A stretch of DNA of 64,000 nt from Aureispira sp. CCB-E. GTDB taxonomy: Bacteria > Bacteroidota > Bacteroidia > Chitinophagales > Saprospiraceae. The stretch is from positions 4,898,001 through 4,962,000 of the forward strand of contig NZ_CP133671.1 of assembly GCF_031326345.1 (NCBI RefSeq), written 5' to 3'. Every line of letters begins with the position of its first letter. The stretch's first letter is position 1. The position numbers and the translations under genes were made by a program. Below, piece by piece: positions 63,352-64,000 of the stretch. Below the pieces are notes generated by a model, which saw only the letters and a program-made list of their open reading frames with translations, did not search any database and was not told the origin of the DNA.

Positions 63352-63960
63352 TTAAAACTTGATTTGATCGGCAGTTACCTCTTTTCCATCTATAACTAAC
63401 TTGTATTTAGACAAATCCACCTCTCCTTTGTATTTAGAAGTAGAGATCACCTTAACTTCCATATTCAAATCTTCTTTAATTGCCTTCATTTTTTTAATCA
63501 TCTCGGCAGCCTCCTCAGCATTATTAGAGCGAGCAGCAATTGTTTCTGTATTGATTTCTTTAGACAATATACCTGCATCATTCAAAGCAAAGTACCCCGG
63601 TGTCTTAACCGTAATATTAATCTCTTCTTCTAGGTCTTTTCCACCAATTGTAATAGACTTAGACAAATTAGGTGCTGAAACTATATACACCTCTCCATCT
63701 TTTCCACCATCAATTGAATAACGACCAGCTTTTACCAGTTGTCCTAAAATTGCATCTGGAACATTTGCCTTAATTTCTAACTCTACTCGAATAGTACCTT
63801 CGTCCCATGGTGCGGACTCCATTCCTTTGTTTTTAATGTCAATTTGTACATTAGGACAATCTTCAGGATTTAAAGTTTTCACCAAAGTTTTGTCAGAGTC
63901 TTGAGCAAAAATAGTAGATGTAGTAAAAAGAAGAGCGAATAAAAAAGAAAATACTTTCAT
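63352..63960 (-). CDS. Hypothetical secreted protein
   Basis: A signal peptide (MKVFSFLFALLFTTSTIFAQ) precedes about 182 residues with a beta-rich core (WDEGTIRVELEIKANVPDAI, then INITVKTPGYFALN) and a helical segment (AEEAAEMIKKMKAIKEDLN). It looks like the putative adhesin-like or beta-helical domains of small Bacteroidota periplasmic proteins, but I do not recognise a specific family. There is no sorting domain. It is transcribed on its own. Confidence 0.7.
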   Translation of the reverse strand: MKVFSFLFALLFTTSTIFAQDSDKTLVKTLNPEDCPNVQIDIKNKGMESAPWDEGTIRVELEIKANVPDAILGQLVKAGRYSIDGGKDGEVYIVSAPNLSKSITIGGKDLEEEINITVKTPGYFALNDAGILSKEINTETIAARSNNAEEAAEMIKKMKAIKEDLNMEVKVISTSKYKGEVDLSKYKLVIDGKEVTADQIKF

Positions 63961-63989
63961 GTTGTTGAAGTTTTATTTTTAGGAATGGT

Positions 63990-63997
63990 CAAAAATA
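63990..63997 (-). promoter_or_regulatory. -7 promoter box for the last gene
   Basis: TATTTTTG on the minus strand matches TAnnTTTG, 30 bases before the ATG. The -33 element would be outside the window. Confidence 0.35.
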
Positions 63998-64000
63998 AGT

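Overview
The window is AT-rich, densely coded bacterial DNA from a member of the Bacteroidota, most probably the Saprospiria (Aureispira/Saprospira-like; this placement is inference, not a database match). The signs are: type IX secretion (T9SS) C-terminal signals of type A and type B, a SprB-repeat/gliding-type adhesin end, choice-of-anchor L and M43 proteins, secreted CHAT and caspase-fold proteins, two BamA-like Omp85 proteins, bactofilin next to AtpZ, few Shine-Dalgarno sequences, and several TAnnTTTG promoter boxes.

Layout. 1-7.2 kb: the 3' end of a SprB-like adhesin and a 1713-residue secreted M43 metalloprotease with near-identical Ig-like repeats. 7.4-19.9 kb: a cell-envelope locus with a TPR-CHAT protease, an unrecognised 677-residue secreted protein, an RDD membrane protein, a WD40-caspase protein and an HGSNAT-like membrane acyltransferase. 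19.9-27.2 kb: two small unknown genes, a PIF1-like helicase, a T4-Rnl2-type RNA ligase, a lipocalin-like protein and a PilJ-like sensory-fold protein without an output domain. 27.5-32.5 kb: two tandem paralogous T9SS trypsin-like proteases. 32.9-35.3 kb, minus strand: infC with a non-ATG start, bactofilin, AtpZ, a small 4-TM protein and a biotin carrier protein. 35.6-41.1 kb: two tandem BamA paralogues. 41.6-51.3 kb: two convergent 2OG-Fe(II) oxygenases (IPNS-like and AlkB), ChrA, an anchor-L/OmpA protein, DASH cryptochrome, YjbQ, a T9SS protein, a Cys-rich copper-storage-like protein, DprA and a haem-binding-domain protein. 51.5-56.1 kb: two lipoproteins, XerD and two unknown secreted proteins. 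56.4-64 kb: HPPD and homogentisate dioxygenase (tyrosine catabolism), SMC and a small secreted protein.

How the genes work together. The clearest functional sets are HPPD plus HmgA (tyrosine to maleylacetoacetate), the T9SS cargo proteins with BamA-like insertases (outer-membrane and secreted proteome), and the bactofilin-AtpZ-4TM group that in relatives heads the F1Fo ATP synthase operon but here runs into a biotin carrier gene. The clan CD locus (CHAT and caspase, both with signal peptides) is the best candidate for an undescribed system; its function is not evident from sequence.

Non-coding content includes at least six copies of a short dispersed repeat (core GCTGCGCTGCTACTTCGTGG and variants) in three intergenic regions, an 18-bp perfect inverted repeat between divergent genes, and many hairpin terminators. 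No tRNA, rRNA, CRISPR array, insertion sequence or prophage was recognised.
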